Source: Serripes groenlandicus (taxonomy: Eukaryota; Mollusca; Bivalvia; Cardiida; Cardiidae). From it: a DNA stretch of 64,000 nucleotides. A program made the translations under genes and the position numbers. Shown here one piece after another: positions 23,501-38,500 of this stretch. The notes beneath the pieces were generated by a model that made no database searches, was not told the origin of the DNA, and saw nothing but the letters and a program-made list of their open reading frames with translations. The stretch is from NCBI GenBank assembly GCA_031761405.1, contig JASEVX010000011.1, positions 22,447,503-22,511,502 on the forward strand, read 5' to 3'. Each line of letters begins with the position of its first letter. The first letter of the stretch is position 1.

Positions 23501-26500
23501 GCAAGCTTTGTTTGCAACCAATGTGCATTGCTTCATTGACATTCTTGAAATAATGACAAATGTTATCAATAACTTTAAATTTGATTGGCTGAAGCTCCTC
23601 CAATCAAAACTAGTGAAAAGATCAGCCTCTCCCCCCTGTTATATATTGGGAACATCGAAAATTTGCCGGTCTAGAGCGATGATTTCAATCATAAAACTTG
23701 TAAAAAATTGGTCCAGATATTTTCATAAATCTCACTTTTACCTACGCTATATGTCACTTTGTAAACTAGAACACAATAAAATTCCAGTTGGTACACTTCG
23801 TCTTTGTTTCTGACACTTCTGAAACCCATCGAGAGAGTCACTTAGCGTGACATTAACAAGATAATCGGTCCAATAAACTGCGACAGTCGTATTATCTTAT
23901 TGTTACCTGCACATTGATAGACAATACATGGGGTAAAGGCCTTCTTTAAAGGTATTTGCAGCTTGCCAAATACGAGTTTATCAGTCTAACTAATTGTTAA
24001 TCTGTCTCACTCCGGACTTAACGGCTAATTGACATGTTACTTTTGGACCGTTTGTAATTTTCAAACTGTTACAATCGATCTACTGTTTCAAACCATTGTG
24101 CTACATTAAAGGTGCTTATTAATGGAAATATACATGGGGTAAAGGCCTTCTTTAAAAGTATTTGCAGCTTGCCAAATACGAGTTAATCAGTCTAACTAAT
24201 TGTTAATCTGTCCCACTCCGGACTTAACGGCTAATTGACATGTTACTTTTGGACCGTTTGTAATTTTCAAACTGTTACAATCAATCTACTGTTTCAAACC
24301 ATTATTAAAGGTGCTTATTAATGGAAATGTTTTTGATAATTGCCAACGATAATAAGAATTTGATATTTTATTACTCAATAGTTTCAACGTGTATATATAA
24401 GGCAGAAGTTTTAAGTTCATTTGTCTTTTGATACATTGTTAAAATGGCTCAATGCAATTTACATGCGATGTTCAAAAAGTCAAATGACCAGCTTGGCACC
24501 TCAAATCATATTGACAAATAGAACAGGGTTGGGGAACCTGTTCATAATGACTCAAATGGGTAAAAGTACCTAAATTATTTTACCGGACTGATTGACGTAG
24601 CTCTGGTACACCTGTTGCCTATATCATGTATAGCTAAATATATTATATTATTACATAAAGCCCTCTCTGGGAGTGTCAAAATCCCATTACACACATATCA
24701 TATGGCACAACTTGTTTGGTTTCCAGTCTTACGCTCAAGTCTTTGTTACAAAGCGGAAGCCAAACTATGAAAATGACGTCACATACGCAGTTGAATGTTA
24801 TAACATTAGTCATTTTTCGTGCAAAGCCGGTAAATTTCATGTACATTTTTTTCGAAATACGCCGCATAAATCACATTATGCAATAAAAGAATATCTTATT
24901 CATGTTTATTTATTATAACTTTTAATAAACTCGTTAACTAAGCTGAATATGACGCTAGCCAAGGCTCGCTGCATATCATCTTAGTAAACTTGTTTATTAA
25001 AATGATAATAAATAAACACTCATGAAATATCCTTTATTTACTTTCTAGGTTTACTCCATGAAAAAGATGAGGAGAGGAAGATGTATCATAATATCAAATA
25101 AAGTATTCTACGGTCCTTTGGTGAAAGATAAAACGGGAAATATGAGATGCAGTTTAAGTGACAGGCACGGAACGGAGCAAGACGAGGATGCGTTGAAAAA
25201 AGTATTCACTCAGTTGCAGTTTAACGTTGTCATTTACAGAGATAAAACAGAACAGGTAACTTTCTCCATTTTGACATATCTACAGCAGAGGAGATTTGAA
25301 AACATTATCCTTTTGTCACAATGTTTTAAACTCTATTCAATAATTATACTTTAATTTAAAGTAGATTTTCCACATTTTTTGCCAAGAAGATTTCAATTGG
25401 TATTGAAGAATAAATAACACCAAACATTCTGTTTTTCTTTTAATTCTATATTTTATTTCAATATTAATCATATTTATTTGCAAAAGTGTAAGTAGATATA
25501 CAAAACATATTATATGATCACAAACTTGATTGGTTTTTAGCTCACCTATGCACGAAGTGCAAGGTGAGCTATTGGGATCACATTTTGTCCGGCGTCCGTC
25601 CGTCGTGCGTCGTCAACATTTGAGCTTGTTAACACTCTACAGGCTACATTTTGCATCCAATCTTCATGAAAGTTTATCAGAACGTTCATCTCTATAAAAT
25701 CTTGGACAAGTTCGAAACTGGGCCATATGAGGTCAAAAACTAGGTCACTAGGTCGAATTGAAGGGAAATCTTGTTAACACTCTGGAGGCCACATTTTCAA
25801 CTTGAGCATGTTGAAACTTTATCAGAATGTTTGTCTTGATGATATGTAGGTCAAGTTTGAACATGGGTCACGTCGGGTGAAAAAGTAGGTCACTAGGTCA
25901 AATTGAAGGAAAATCTTGTTAACACTCCAGAGGCCGCAATTTTTGCTTAAGCAGTTTGAAATTTTGTCAGAATGTTTGTCTTAAAAATATCTAGGTCAAG
26001 TTCGAATATGGGTTATGCCTGGTCAAAAACTAGGTCACTAGGTCAAATTGAAGGAAAATCTTGTTAACACTTTGGATGCCGCATTTTTTGCTTCAGCAAC
26101 TTGAAATTTTGTCAGAATGTTTGTCTTAAAGATATCTAGGTCAAGTTTAAATATGGGTCATGTTGGATCAGAAACTAGGTCACAAGGCCAAATTAAGGGA
26201 AAATCTTGTTAACTCTGTAGAAGCTGCATGTTTTGCTTCAGCGGCTTGAAATTTGTTCAGAATGTTGAGCTGAATGATATTTAGGCCAAGTTCGAATATG
26301 GGTCATGCCGGGTCAAAAACTAGGTCACTAGGTCAAATTGAAGGACAATCTTGTTAACACTTTGGATGCCGCATTTTTTGCTTCAGAAACTTGAAATTTT
26401 GTCAGAATGTTTGTCTAAATGATATCTAGGCCAAGTTCGGATATGGGTCATGCCGGGTTAAAAAATAGGTCACTAGGCCAAATTGAAGGGTAATCTTGTT

Positions 26501-29500
26501 AACACTCTGGATACTGCATTTTAATTTCAGCATGATGAAACTTTATCAGAATGTTTTTCTTGATGATATGTAGGCCAAGTTCGAATATGGGTCATGCTGG
26601 GTCAAAAACTAGGTCACTAGATCAAATTGAAGGAAAATCTTGTGAACACTTTGGATGCCACATTTTTGAAATTTGGTCAGAATGTTTGCCTGAATTATAT
26701 CTAGGTCATGTTCGAATATGGGTCATATTGGATCAGAAACTAGGTCAATAAAGGAAAATATTGTTTAAACTCCAGAGGCCGCATTTTTACTTTGAGCAAG
26801 TCGAAACGTCAGAATGTTGTCTTGATGATATCTAGTCCATGTTGGAATATGGGTCATATCAGGTAAAAAAAATGTAGATCACTAGGCCAAATGAAGGAAA
26901 ATATTATTAGCACTGTGGAGGTTGCATTCAGAATAATTGTCTTGATGTGTTTTGCATTGCAGTACATTGTATAATTAAGGTGAGCGATCCAGGGCCATCA
27001 TAGCCCTCATGTTTTTATTTAATGTTTTTATTTTACTATAACATGAAAAGGATATGTATGTTCACTAGATCACTAGATCACTACTTCTTGCTAAAAAAGT
27101 TACTGATCGTTTTCTGTCTCAAAGACTGTCCTTCTAGAAACAAATCATTTAAGGAGTCATTGAAAGCCATCTCAGCAAAGGACATGTCTCCAGTCAAGTC
27201 TTTTGGAAAAATAATTATTTTTTGGCGTAAATACACCCGATATGTCTCTTTAATTCTCTAAGGACGTTTCTTCTTGGGTTTTCTTAGTATTTAATTTTTT
27301 GTATTTTTGAACTTTGAGTTTAGCTCAACGTTAAAGTTTCGTTTTTTAAAAAAAATCTAAATAAGTACTGGTACTAGGGCTTTCATATTTGGAATATAGT
27401 TACATCTAATACCCTTCTTCACATTGCATGCTGAAGATGCTGAGTGTGACCTTCTTTATGGGTTAAAAAACATGATTGTTGGTGTTTTTTTGTGGATTTT
27501 GAGAATTGGACCTAATAGCTTCTTCATTTTTTGTTAGATTGATTTCAAATTGTGCACACACATTTCATAAATAAAGTACTTCAACATATCAAACGCGTTT
27601 TTGGGTCAAACATTTGGGTTTTTTCTTTTTTAATTTCTTGTATTTTTGTACTTTGCGTTTAGCTCAAAGTTAATTTTCGTTTATAAGCTCACCTATGCAC
27701 AAAGTACAAGGTGAGCTTTTGTGATTGCTCACCGTCCGTCGACGTCGTTGCATCCGTCCTTTCACATTTTCCTACAAACGACTTCTTCTTCTAAACCAAT
27801 TAACCAAATTCAAAATAATTTTACAGGAATGTTCCTTGGGTGGATTTCTTTCAAACTTGTTCAAAGAATTCTATTCCATGCAGAACTTTGGTTGCCACGG
27901 CAATAAAACAGGGGAAATTAACCAAAACTTAAAACATCTTCTTGTCTGAAAGTAGAAGGTACATGCCTTTGATATTTGGTATGTAGCATCATTTAGTGAA
28001 CCTCTACCAAGAGCATCATCTAGTGGACCTCTACCAAGATTGTTCAAATTATAGCCCTGGGGTAAAAAATGACCCCATCCCAGGGGTCACTTGTTTTACA
28101 TAGACTCATATAGGAGGAAAACTTAACAAATCTTCTTGTCTAAAAGTAGAGGGCCCAGGCCTTTGATATTGGGTATGTAGCATCATCTAGTGGACCTCTA
28201 CCAAGATTGTTCAAAGTATAGCCCTTGGGTCTAAATGAACCCTCCCCTGGGGTCTATTGTTTTACATAGACTCATATAGAGAAAAAACTTAAAAAATCTT
28301 CTTGTCTAAAAGTAAAGGGCCCTGGCCTTTGATATTTGGTATGTAGCATCATTGTGGACCTCTACCAAGATTGTTCAAATTATAGCCATGGGTTTAAAAA
28401 TGACCCCTCCCAGGGGCTCACTTGTTCTCCATAGACTCATAGAGAATTTGTTTTAAAAATCTTCTTGTCTAAAAGAAGATGCCCCAGGCCTTTGATATTT
28501 TATATGTAGCATCATCTAGTGGATCTCTACCAAGATTGTTCAAATTATAGCCATGGGGTAAAAAATGACCCCATCTCAGGGGTCCCTTGTTTTACATAGA
28601 CTCATTTAGGGGAAAAACTTTAAAAATCTTCTTGTCTAAAAGTAGAGGGCCTTGGCTTTTGATATTTGGTATTTAGCATTATCTAGTGGACCTCTACCAA
28701 GATTGTTCAAATTATAGCCATGGGGTAAAGAATTACCCTTCACCGGGGGTCACTTGTTTTACATAGATAGTGAAAAAACTTTAAAAATCTTCTTGTCTAA
28801 AAGATATTTGGGATGTAGCATCATCTAGTGGACCTCTACCAAGATTGTTCAAATTATAGCCATAAGGTAAAGAATAACCCCTTCACGGAGGTCACTTGTT
28901 TTACATAGATAGGGAAAAAACTTTAGAAATCTTCTTGTCTAAAAGATATTTGGTATGTAGCATCATATAGTGGACCCCTACCAAGATTGTTCAAATTATA
29001 GCCCTGGGATCAAAAAAAGGTCCTACCCGGGCCACTTGTTTAACATATACTCATTTAGGGGAAAAACTTTAAAAATCTTCTTGTCTAAAAGTAGAGGGCC
29101 TTGGCTTTTGATATTTGGTATTTAGCATTATCTAGTGGACCTCTACCAAGATTGTTCAAATTATAGCCATGGGGTAAAGAATTACCCCTCACCGGGGGTC
29201 ACTTGTTTTACATAGATAGGGAATTTTTTTTAAAAATCTTCTTGTCTAAAAGATATTTGGGATGTAGCATCATCTAGTGGACCTCTACCAAGATTGTTCA
29301 AATTATAGCCATGAGGTAAAGAATTACCCCTTCACGGAGGTCACTTGTTTTACATAGATAGGGAAAAAACTTTAGAAATCTTCTTGTCTAAAAGATATTT
29401 GGTATGTAGCATCATATAGTGGACCCCTACCAAGATTGTTTAAATTATAGCCCTGGGATCAAAAAAAGGCCCCACCCGGGCCACTTGTTTTACGTATACT

Positions 29501-32500
29501 CTTGTCTAAAAGTTTAATATTTGAAATCTAACTTCATCTAGTGGATTTTTACCAAGATTCGTCAACTTATTATAGCCCTGGTGTCAAACATGGCTCCACC
29601 CTGGGAATCATTTGTTTTACATGGACTTGTTAAGGTAAACACTTTAAAAATATATTTGTCCATTATCCATGAATGTTCTTTGGGTGCCCCTCTACTATCT
29701 TCCGGATTGCGAATCTTCCGGATTAACGCTTTAGAATTTTTTTGGTTCGGACCCAATATTATGATTATAGTTGAGTTGAATTCAAATAGTTAAAAAATTG
29801 CAAACTGTCATCAGATTTTTTCTCTTCAAGTTTTGTTTACCTCTAGATTGCACCGTTTGTCGTAAGCGAAGCTTAATCATGAGATATACAAAATATGGAT
29901 TAACATATATGTAAACAATGTTAAAATTTGAAAAATGAGCATCAAAATATACAAATATGGAACACCTTATTATTTTTTGTCAGATCTCCACTTGTCTCTG
30001 GGTTAAAATGTCGAAATTTTAATCTCAAAATCAGTTTATATCATGTTGGCAATCAACGCCTGATTGGCTGCTATTTTATGACTGCTAATCAAAGTAAACA
30101 ATGACACACGCTAGCCGATTATGGAACAGTCCTATTACATTGTATACAGTACACAAAATGTCGTTTTTTTGCTGTTTCCATGCAATCACTGCCACAAATG
30201 TGAACCTTTTTTAGATCACCTTAGCCGAAGGCTGAAGGTGAGCTATTCTGATCACTTTTTGTCCGTCGTCCGTCGTCCGTCGTCCGTCGTCCGTCGTCCG
30301 TCCGGTGTTAACTTTTAGCTTTAAACATCAACTCCTCCCAAACTCCAAGGACAATTTTCGTGAAACATCACAGGACTGTTCCTCTGGTTGGCCTCTTTCA
30401 AAGTTGTTCAAAGATTTAAATTCCATTGAGAACTTTGGTTGCTGCGGCATCAGAAAGGGGACAAAATGTCCAAACTTTGAAAATCTTCTCCTCCGAATCT
30501 GCCTGTCAGATTCAAATATAATTTGGTAGAAATGTTCCTTGGGTGACCCTCTATAAAAATTGTTCAAGCCATACTGATTGGTCGAAAAACATGGCAGTCA
30601 GGCGGCATCAAAAAAGGGGCAAAATGACAATACTTTAATAAAGTATCCTTATAAAAGTGCTTGTCTGATTTAAAGATAGTTTTGTAGAAATGTTCTTTCA
30701 TTGATCATCTACATACTTTGTCAAGCCATATTGATTTGTTGAAAGGCATAGCAACCAAGCAGCATCAGAAAAGGAGTAAAATTAACTTTTTGCTTCAAAT
30801 GACATATGGTTATTAGATTGATGGTCTAAGGGAGGTAACACTTGGCAGAGTATTATGCAAGGGCAATCTCCTTCGCAGAGTTGTCGTTCCTTACACTCAC
30901 CATACACTATCAATCAGGTGATCGATTTAATGTCCAAACTTTAAAAATCTTCTCCTCCGAATCTGCCTGTCAGATTCAAATATAATTTGGTAGAAATGTT
31001 CCTTGGGTGACCCTCTATAAAATGTGTTCAAGCCATACTGATTGGTCGAAAAACATGGCAGTCAGGCGGCATCAGAAAAGGGGCAAAATGACAAAATTTG
31101 AAAATTCCATTTTTTATGAAAGTGTTTGTCTGATTTTAAGAAAATATAATACGAATCTTACTGTAATGATCCTCTATTTAATTTGTTTAAGCCGTTTTGA
31201 TTGGTTACACAATCATATCAACCAGGCGTCGTCACAAAAAGGGTAAATTGAACTTTTAGCTACAAATGACAACCAACTCCTACCATTCCAATAGACCAAT
31301 TTCCACAAAACATCACAAGAATGTTCCTTTGGTGGTCCTCTTTCAAAATTGTTCAAAGATTTAAACTCCATTGATAACTTTGGTTGCTGCGGCATCAGAA
31401 AGTGAGAAAAATACCCAAATTTTAAAATCCTTTTCCTCCATAATCTACTTGTGCGATTGCAAGATAATTTGGTAGAAATGTTCCTTAAGTGACCCTCTAA
31501 ATAAACTGTTGAAGCCATATTGATTTCGTTGAAAAACAGGGCAGCAAGGCGGCATCAGGAAAGGTGCAAAATGACAAAAACTTTATAATTCCATTCTTAT
31601 TAAAGTTCTTGTTAGATTTCAAGATATAAATGGCCTTTACTGATAAGCTGTTTCTTGAGAAGTGTCCACTCCTTTGCAGTTTCATTTGCATTCCCTGATA
31701 AAATTTTCCAAGATATTTGCAGTTAAATATTTGCTACTAATTTACTATCAATTAGGTGATCGATTTAGGGCCATCTTGGCCCTCTTGTTTAGCTCCACCA
31801 GTCGAGCTTATGTCATGGCGTATTATCCGTCGTGCGTCTGTGTGTGTGTGCGTGCGTTAACTTTTTCCTTTAAACGACTTCTTCTCCCTAACCACTTGGC
31901 CAATTTGGTTGAAACTAAATAGGAAGCATCCTCTCATTGTCCTCTCTTAAATTCTTTCAATTTTTAGCTCCACTGGCTGAAAGCCAGTCGAGCTTATGTC
32001 ATGGCGAATTGTCCGTCGTGCGTCCGTGCGTCCGTGCGTCCGTGCGTGCGTGCGTGCGTAAACTTTTTCCTTTAAACGACTTCTTCTCACTAATCACTTG
32101 GCCAATTTTTTTTGATCCATCCATAATTCTGGTTTCCATGGCAACCAAAAGAAAAAAATAGTGAAAACTTAAAAAATCTTCTTCTCTGAAAGTGTCAGGC
32201 CGATTTTCAAATAATTTTGTAGAAATGTTCCTTGGGTGACCCTTTATTAGATTCCTTCAAGAAATATTGATTGGTCGAAAAACATGGTCGCCAGACGGCG
32301 GGGCTATTTTGCCTTATATGACCATAGTGAAAACTTAAAAAATCTTCTTCTCCGAAAGTGTTCAGCCGATTTTCAAATAATTTTGTAGAAATGTTCATTG
32401 GGTGACCCTCTATCAGATTCCTTCAAGCCATGTTGATTGGTCGAAAAATATGGCCGCCAGAGGGCGGGGCTATTTTGCTCTATATGACCATAGTGAAAAT

Positions 32501-35500
32501 TTAAAAAATCTTCTTCTCCGAAAGTGTTGAGCAGATTTTCAAATAATTTTGTAGAAATGTTCTTTGGGTGACCCTCTATCAGATTCCTTCAAGCCATGTT
32601 GATTGGTTCAAAAATATGGCCGCCATGGGGTGGGGCTATTTTGCCTTATATGGCTATTGTGAAAACTTAAAAAATCTTCTCCTCCGAAAGTGTCAGGCCG
32701 ATTTTCAGATAATTTTGCAGAAACATTCCTTGGGTGACACTCTACAAGATTCCTTTAAGCCATGGTGGTTGGTAAAAAATATGGCCACTAGGGGGCAGGG
32801 CTGTTTGGAGATTTGATTTTTGCCTTATGGCCGTGGAGCGATACTGGCCCTCTTGGGCCTCTTGTTAAATAATTTTGTAGAATTGTTCCTTGGATGACCC
32901 TCTATAAGATTCCTTCAAGCCATGTTGAATGGTCGAAAAACATGGCCGCCAGGGGGGGCGGGGCTATTTAGCCTTATATGGCTATAGTGAAAACTTAAAA
33001 AATATTCTCCTCCGAAAGTGGAAGGCCGATTTTCAAATAATTTTGTAGAAATGTTCCTTGGATGAACTTCTATCAGATTCCTTCAAACCATGTTGATTGA
33101 TCGAAAAACATGGCCGCCAGGAGGGGCGGGGCTATTTTGCCTTATATGGCTATAGTGAAAACTTAAAAAGTCTTCTCCTCCGAAAGTGTCAAGCCTATTT
33201 TCAAACAATTTTGTAGAAATGTTCCTTGGATGACCCTCTATCAGATTCCTTCAAGCCATGTTGATTGGTCGAAAAACATGGCCGCCGGGGGGCGGGGCTA
33301 TTTTGCCTTATATGGCTATAGTGAAAACTTAAAAAAATCTTCTCCGACGAAAGTGTCAGGCCGATTTTCTAATAATTTTGTAGAAATGTTCCTTAAGTGA
33401 CCCACTATCAGATTCCTTCAAGCCAAGTTGATTGGTCGAAAAACATGGCCGCCAGGGGGAGCTGGGCTATTTTGCCTTATATGGCTATAGTGAAAAATTA
33501 AAAAATCTTCTTCTCCGAAAGTGTCAGGCCGATTTTCAAATAATTTTGTAGAAACGTTCCTTAAGTGACCCACTTTCAGATTCCTTCAAGCCATGTTGAT
33601 TGGTTAAAAAACATGGCCGCCAGTGAGGTAGGCTATTTTGCATTATATAGCTATAGTGAAAACTTAAAAAATCTTCTTCTCCGAAAGTGTCAGGCCGATT
33701 TTCAAATAATTTTGTAGAAATGTTCCTAGGGTGACCCTCTATCAGATTTCTTTAATCCAAGTTGATTGGTCGGAAACTATGGCCGCCAGGGGGCGGAGCT
33801 TATATAGTTAAAGTGAAAAACAAAAATCAGGTGAGCGATTCCAGGGCCATCATGGCCCTCTTGTTTTGTCTATAAATTTGGTTTAAGTTTTGCATGCAAC
33901 TACATTAAGATTTGATATCCTAGTATTTACTTGATGCATTTGCTTTGATACTTTATACAACCCTTCCCAACTTTCACACCTATGTAGATGTTCAAGTTAA
34001 ATAACTATAGCCTGCATTTTATGCAAGTTATGGCCCTTTTTGGACTTAATGTTTTGCATGCACCTATATTAATTGAAACTTTATACAGCACTTACCAACC
34101 ATCACAACTATGTAAACAATCAAGTATTGTAACTCTATCCAGCATTTTATGCAAGTTATGGCCCTTTTTAGACTTAGAAATTCTGGTTTAAGTTTTGCGT
34201 GCAATTACATTTAAAGTCCATATCTCAGTAACTACTGTAAGCATTGTATTGATTAAAATCCATATCCCAGTAACTACTTGAAGCATTGTATTGAAACTTT
34301 ATACACCAATTAAGATAAGTCTATCCTGCATATGATGCAAATTGTTGCCCTTTTTAGCTCCACTGGCTGAAAGCCAGTCGAGCTTATGTCATGGCGAATT
34401 GTCCGTCGTGCGTGCGTCTGTGCGTGCGTTAACTTTTTCCTTTAAACAACTTCTTCTCCCTAACCACTTTGTCAATTTGATTGAAACTTCATAGGAAGCA
34501 TCCTCTCAATGTCCTCTCTTAAATTCCTTTTTTTTTTTTTTTATCCATCCATAATTCTGGTTTCCATGGCAACCAAAAGAAAGAAATCGTGAAAACTTAA
34601 AAAATCTTCTTCTCCGAAAGTGTCAGGCTGAGTTTCAAATAATTTTGTAGAAATGTTCCTTGGGTGACCCTTTATTAGATTCCTTCAATAAATGTTGATT
34701 GGTTGAAAAACATGGCCGCCAGGGGGCAGGGCTATTTTGCTTTATATAGCTATAGTGAAAACTTAAAAAATCTTCTTCTCCGAAAGTGTTCAGCTGATTT
34801 TCAAATAATTTTGTAGAAATGTTCATTGGGTGACCCTCTATCAGATTCCTTCAAGCCATGTTGATTGGTCTGAAAACATGGCCGCCAGATGGCGGGTATA
34901 TTTTGCCTTATATGACCATAGTGAAAACTTAAAAAATCTTCTTCTCCGAAAGTGTTGAGCAGATTTTCAAATAATTTTGTAGAAATGTTCCTTGGATGAC
35001 CCTCTATCAGATTCCTTCAAGCCATGTTGATTGGTTGAAAAACATGGCCGCCAGAGGGCGGGGCTATTTTGCCTTATATGACCATAGTGAAAACTTAAAA
35101 AATCTTCTTCTTCGAAAGTGTTGAGCCGATTTTCAAATAATTTTGTAGAAATGTTTCTTGGATGACCCTCTATCAGAATCCTTCAAGCCATGTTGATTGG
35201 TTAAAAAACATGGCCGCCAGAGGGCGGGGCTATTTTGCCTTATATGGCTAAAGAGAAAACTTAAAAAATCTTCTCCCCAAAAAGTGTCAGGCCGATTTTA
35301 AAATAATTTTGTAGAAATGTTACTTGGGTGCCCCTTTATTAGATTCCTTCAAGAAATGTTGATTGGTTGAAAAACATGGCCGCCAGGGGCGGGGCTATTT
35401 TGCCCTATATAGCTAAAGTGAAAACTTCAGATTCCTTCAAGCCATGTTGATTGGTTGAAAACCATGGCCGCCAGAGGGCCAGGGCTGTATTTAAACTTAT

Positions 35501-38500
35501 TTAAACTTATATTTTTAACTTATATGGCTATAGTGAAAACTTAAAATATCCTCTCCTCCGAAAGTGATAGACTGATATTCAAATAATTTTGCAGAAACAT
35601 TCCTTGGGTGACACTCGACAAGATTCCTTTAAGCCATGGTGGTTGGTCAAAAACATGGCCACCAGGGGCCAGGGCTGTTTGGAGATTTGATTTTTTTTAT
35701 ATGCCGCCGGAGGCAGTCATATATTGGCGTCATCTTCTCCGTCCGTCCGTACGTCCATTTCTTGTGAACGCAACTTCTCCTACGTTTCTGATCGTATCTT
35801 TACAAAACTTGGTCAATGTCATAACTATAATGTGTAGATGTGCATGAAGCGGCGATTTTTCCGGTTCATTGATATTTGCAAGATTTATGTCCCTTGTAAC
35901 TTAGTCTCTGTAGCTGATTGATATTGCAGCCTTGTGAACGCAACTCCTCCTATGTTTCTGACCGAATCTTTCAAAACTTGGTCAATGACATAACTATAAT
36001 GGGTAGATGTGCACGAAGCAGCGATTTTCTGGTTCATTGATTTTTGCAAGATTTATGTCCCTTGTAACATAGTCTCTGTAGCTGATTGATATTGCGGCTT
36101 GTGAATGCAACTCTTCCTACGTTTCTGACTGAATCTTTTCAAAACTTGGTCAATATCATTACTATAATGGGTAGATGTGCATGAAGCAGGGATTTTTCGG
36201 TTCAGCAATTTTTGCAATAGTTATGCCTTTCGAAACTTAGTCTATAGCATATTCACTAGTCTCTGTAGCTGATTGATATTGCAGCCTTGTGAACGCAACT
36301 CCTCCTATGTTTCTGACCGAATCTTTTCAAAACTTGGTCAATGTCATGACTATAATGGGTAGATGTGCATGAAGCGGCGATTTTCCGGTTCATTGATTTT
36401 TCGCAAGATTTATGTCCCTTGTAACTTAGTCTCTGTAGCTGATTGATATTGCGGATTGTGAACGCAACTCTTCCTACGTTTCTTACTGAATCTTTTCAAA
36501 ACTTGGTCAATATCATTACTATAATGGGTAGATGTGCATGAAGCAGGGATTTTCCGGTTCAGCAATTGCTGCAATAGTTACGCCTTTCGAAACTTGGTCT
36601 CTATAGCATATTCACTTGAGAACGCAACTCAAGTTTCCAAACAGGTAGAAGTGCATAAAGCAGGGATTATCCAGTAGAGTGATTTTTAGTTAATACCAAA
36701 GTCAGCTAGGCTGGTAAGCAGAGTAAGACTTTCAACTCTGAACAAGTGTGGATAAACTGTTTTGCTCAAGGAAACACCCGGCTGCCCCTGCAGGGATCGA
36801 ACCTACTACAAAGGCAACCATGATCTCAGATCCCTGTCTCTTCCAGCTAAGCTAACTGGTCTCACAGACTTCATTTTGAGCTTATGTATACAGACATGTT
36901 AAAAGCAATAATTAAAAGGACCAATCTTGATCTTTAAATTTTGTGGCGGCACTGGCACTCTTGTTGCCTTATGGCCGAGGAGCGATACTGGCACTCTTGG
37001 GCCTCTTGTTTACTTAGAAATTAAGGTTAAAGGTTTGCGTGCAACTACATTAAGAGTCAATATCTTAGTAACTACTTCATGCATTCCATTGAAACATTAT
37101 ACAACCCTTCCCAACCATCACATCTATGCAAATAATCAAGTTAAATAACTCTTTCTTGCATATACTGTAATGCAAATTATCACCCTTTAAGAAATTCTTG
37201 TTAAAGTTTTGCATGCAAAAATCTTCTCCTCCCAAAGTGTCTGGCAGATTTTAAAGTTTTATTATTTTACTTTTTGACTTTTACACTTTCATTGACAGCC
37301 AGACATTTAATTACGCATATTTCTTGTTATTAAAATGTGATGGATTTTAGTGTCCTTTGGTTGCAGACAACAGGATCTTGCTTATTGCAGGTTAATTATG
37401 TCTCCCCCCTCCGGAGGAGACATATTGCTTTTGCCTGCGCCGTCTGTATGTCTGTCTGTCTGTCTGTCTGTCTGTACGTCCACATTTCTTGTCCGGCCTT
37501 TATCTCACAACCCTTGGCCACATTTCTATGAAACTTCACAGGAGTCATTGGTACAACGTCTAGTTGCGCATATTACGAGGGCGTTTAATTTGACCTAATT
37601 TTGGTTGAGTTATTGCCCTTTTTTAAAAATTGGCATTTCATTCTTGTCCAGCCTTCATCTCACAACCCCTTTGCCACATTTCTATGTAACTTCACAGGAG
37701 TCATTGGTACAATGTGTTGTTGCGCATATTACAAGGGCGTTTAATTATGTCTCCCCCCTCCGGAGGAGACATATTGCTTTTGCCTGCGCCGTCTGTCCTT
37801 CTGTCTGTCTGTCTGTACGTCCACATTTCTTGTCCGGCCTTTATCTCACAACCCCTTGGCCACATTTCTATGAAACTTCACAGGAGTCATCGGTACAACT
37901 TCTAGTTTATGAATGAAAAACATCGGGGGAATTTAATGTGGTCGCTTACACCAGGGAATCGGTTATATCAGATGGTAGGTAGTAAATGTTTGACTGTATG
38001 TTATAGTTCAATATCCGACATATTTAAACATATACATAGTTTTTTATCATACTGAAAAAGTATTATGAAAATAAAGTGCATGCATATGAAACAATCTATC
38101 ATTCATTCATTCGCACACACACACTCACTCACTCACATAATAAACATGACTCAACTCAACACTAAGTACATAATTAGCATAAATGTGTCAAGTGCATGCA
38201 ATTTATTTTCATAATACTTATGTTGTAAGACCACAAACAATGTAAAGTTTAAGTCAATAAAATATATTTATCTATAATTTCTAAGTACATGTTAATATAA
38301 TTTATCTGTTTTTCTTTTAGGAAATGTTACAGATTCTGGAAGAAGAAGGAAGAAATCCAGGCCATGCAGATGCTGATTGTTTTGTCTGCGTGCTCTGTAG
38401 TCACGGAACCAGGGAAGGTATATTCGGTGTTGATGGGGGTGTGATTCGTCTTGATGGTGTAACGCGATGTTTCGATGGTGATAACTGTCCAGCATTAGTC

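Larger units (their letters stand above)
34351..37010 (+). mobile_element. Hairpin-headed element, ACTGGCT family, with nested insertion
   Basis: 5' hairpin, head and ~165-bp units as in 31961-33865. It is interrupted inside a T run (about 35691-35698) by the element ending at 36965, and resumes GCCTTATGGCCGAGGAGCGA to end GGCACTCTTGGGCC and TCTTGTT. The uninterrupted counterpart is at 32810-32866. Confidence 0.85.

Noticed and set aside
26551..32816. Many 60-100-codon frames in intron 4
   Set aside because: They repeat with the core units of the hairpin-headed elements, in several frames, and lack splice or domain support.
37337..37916. Open frames with Ser-Val-Cys-Leu repeats
   Set aside because: Translations of (CTGT)n in the heads of two repeat copies, not proteins.
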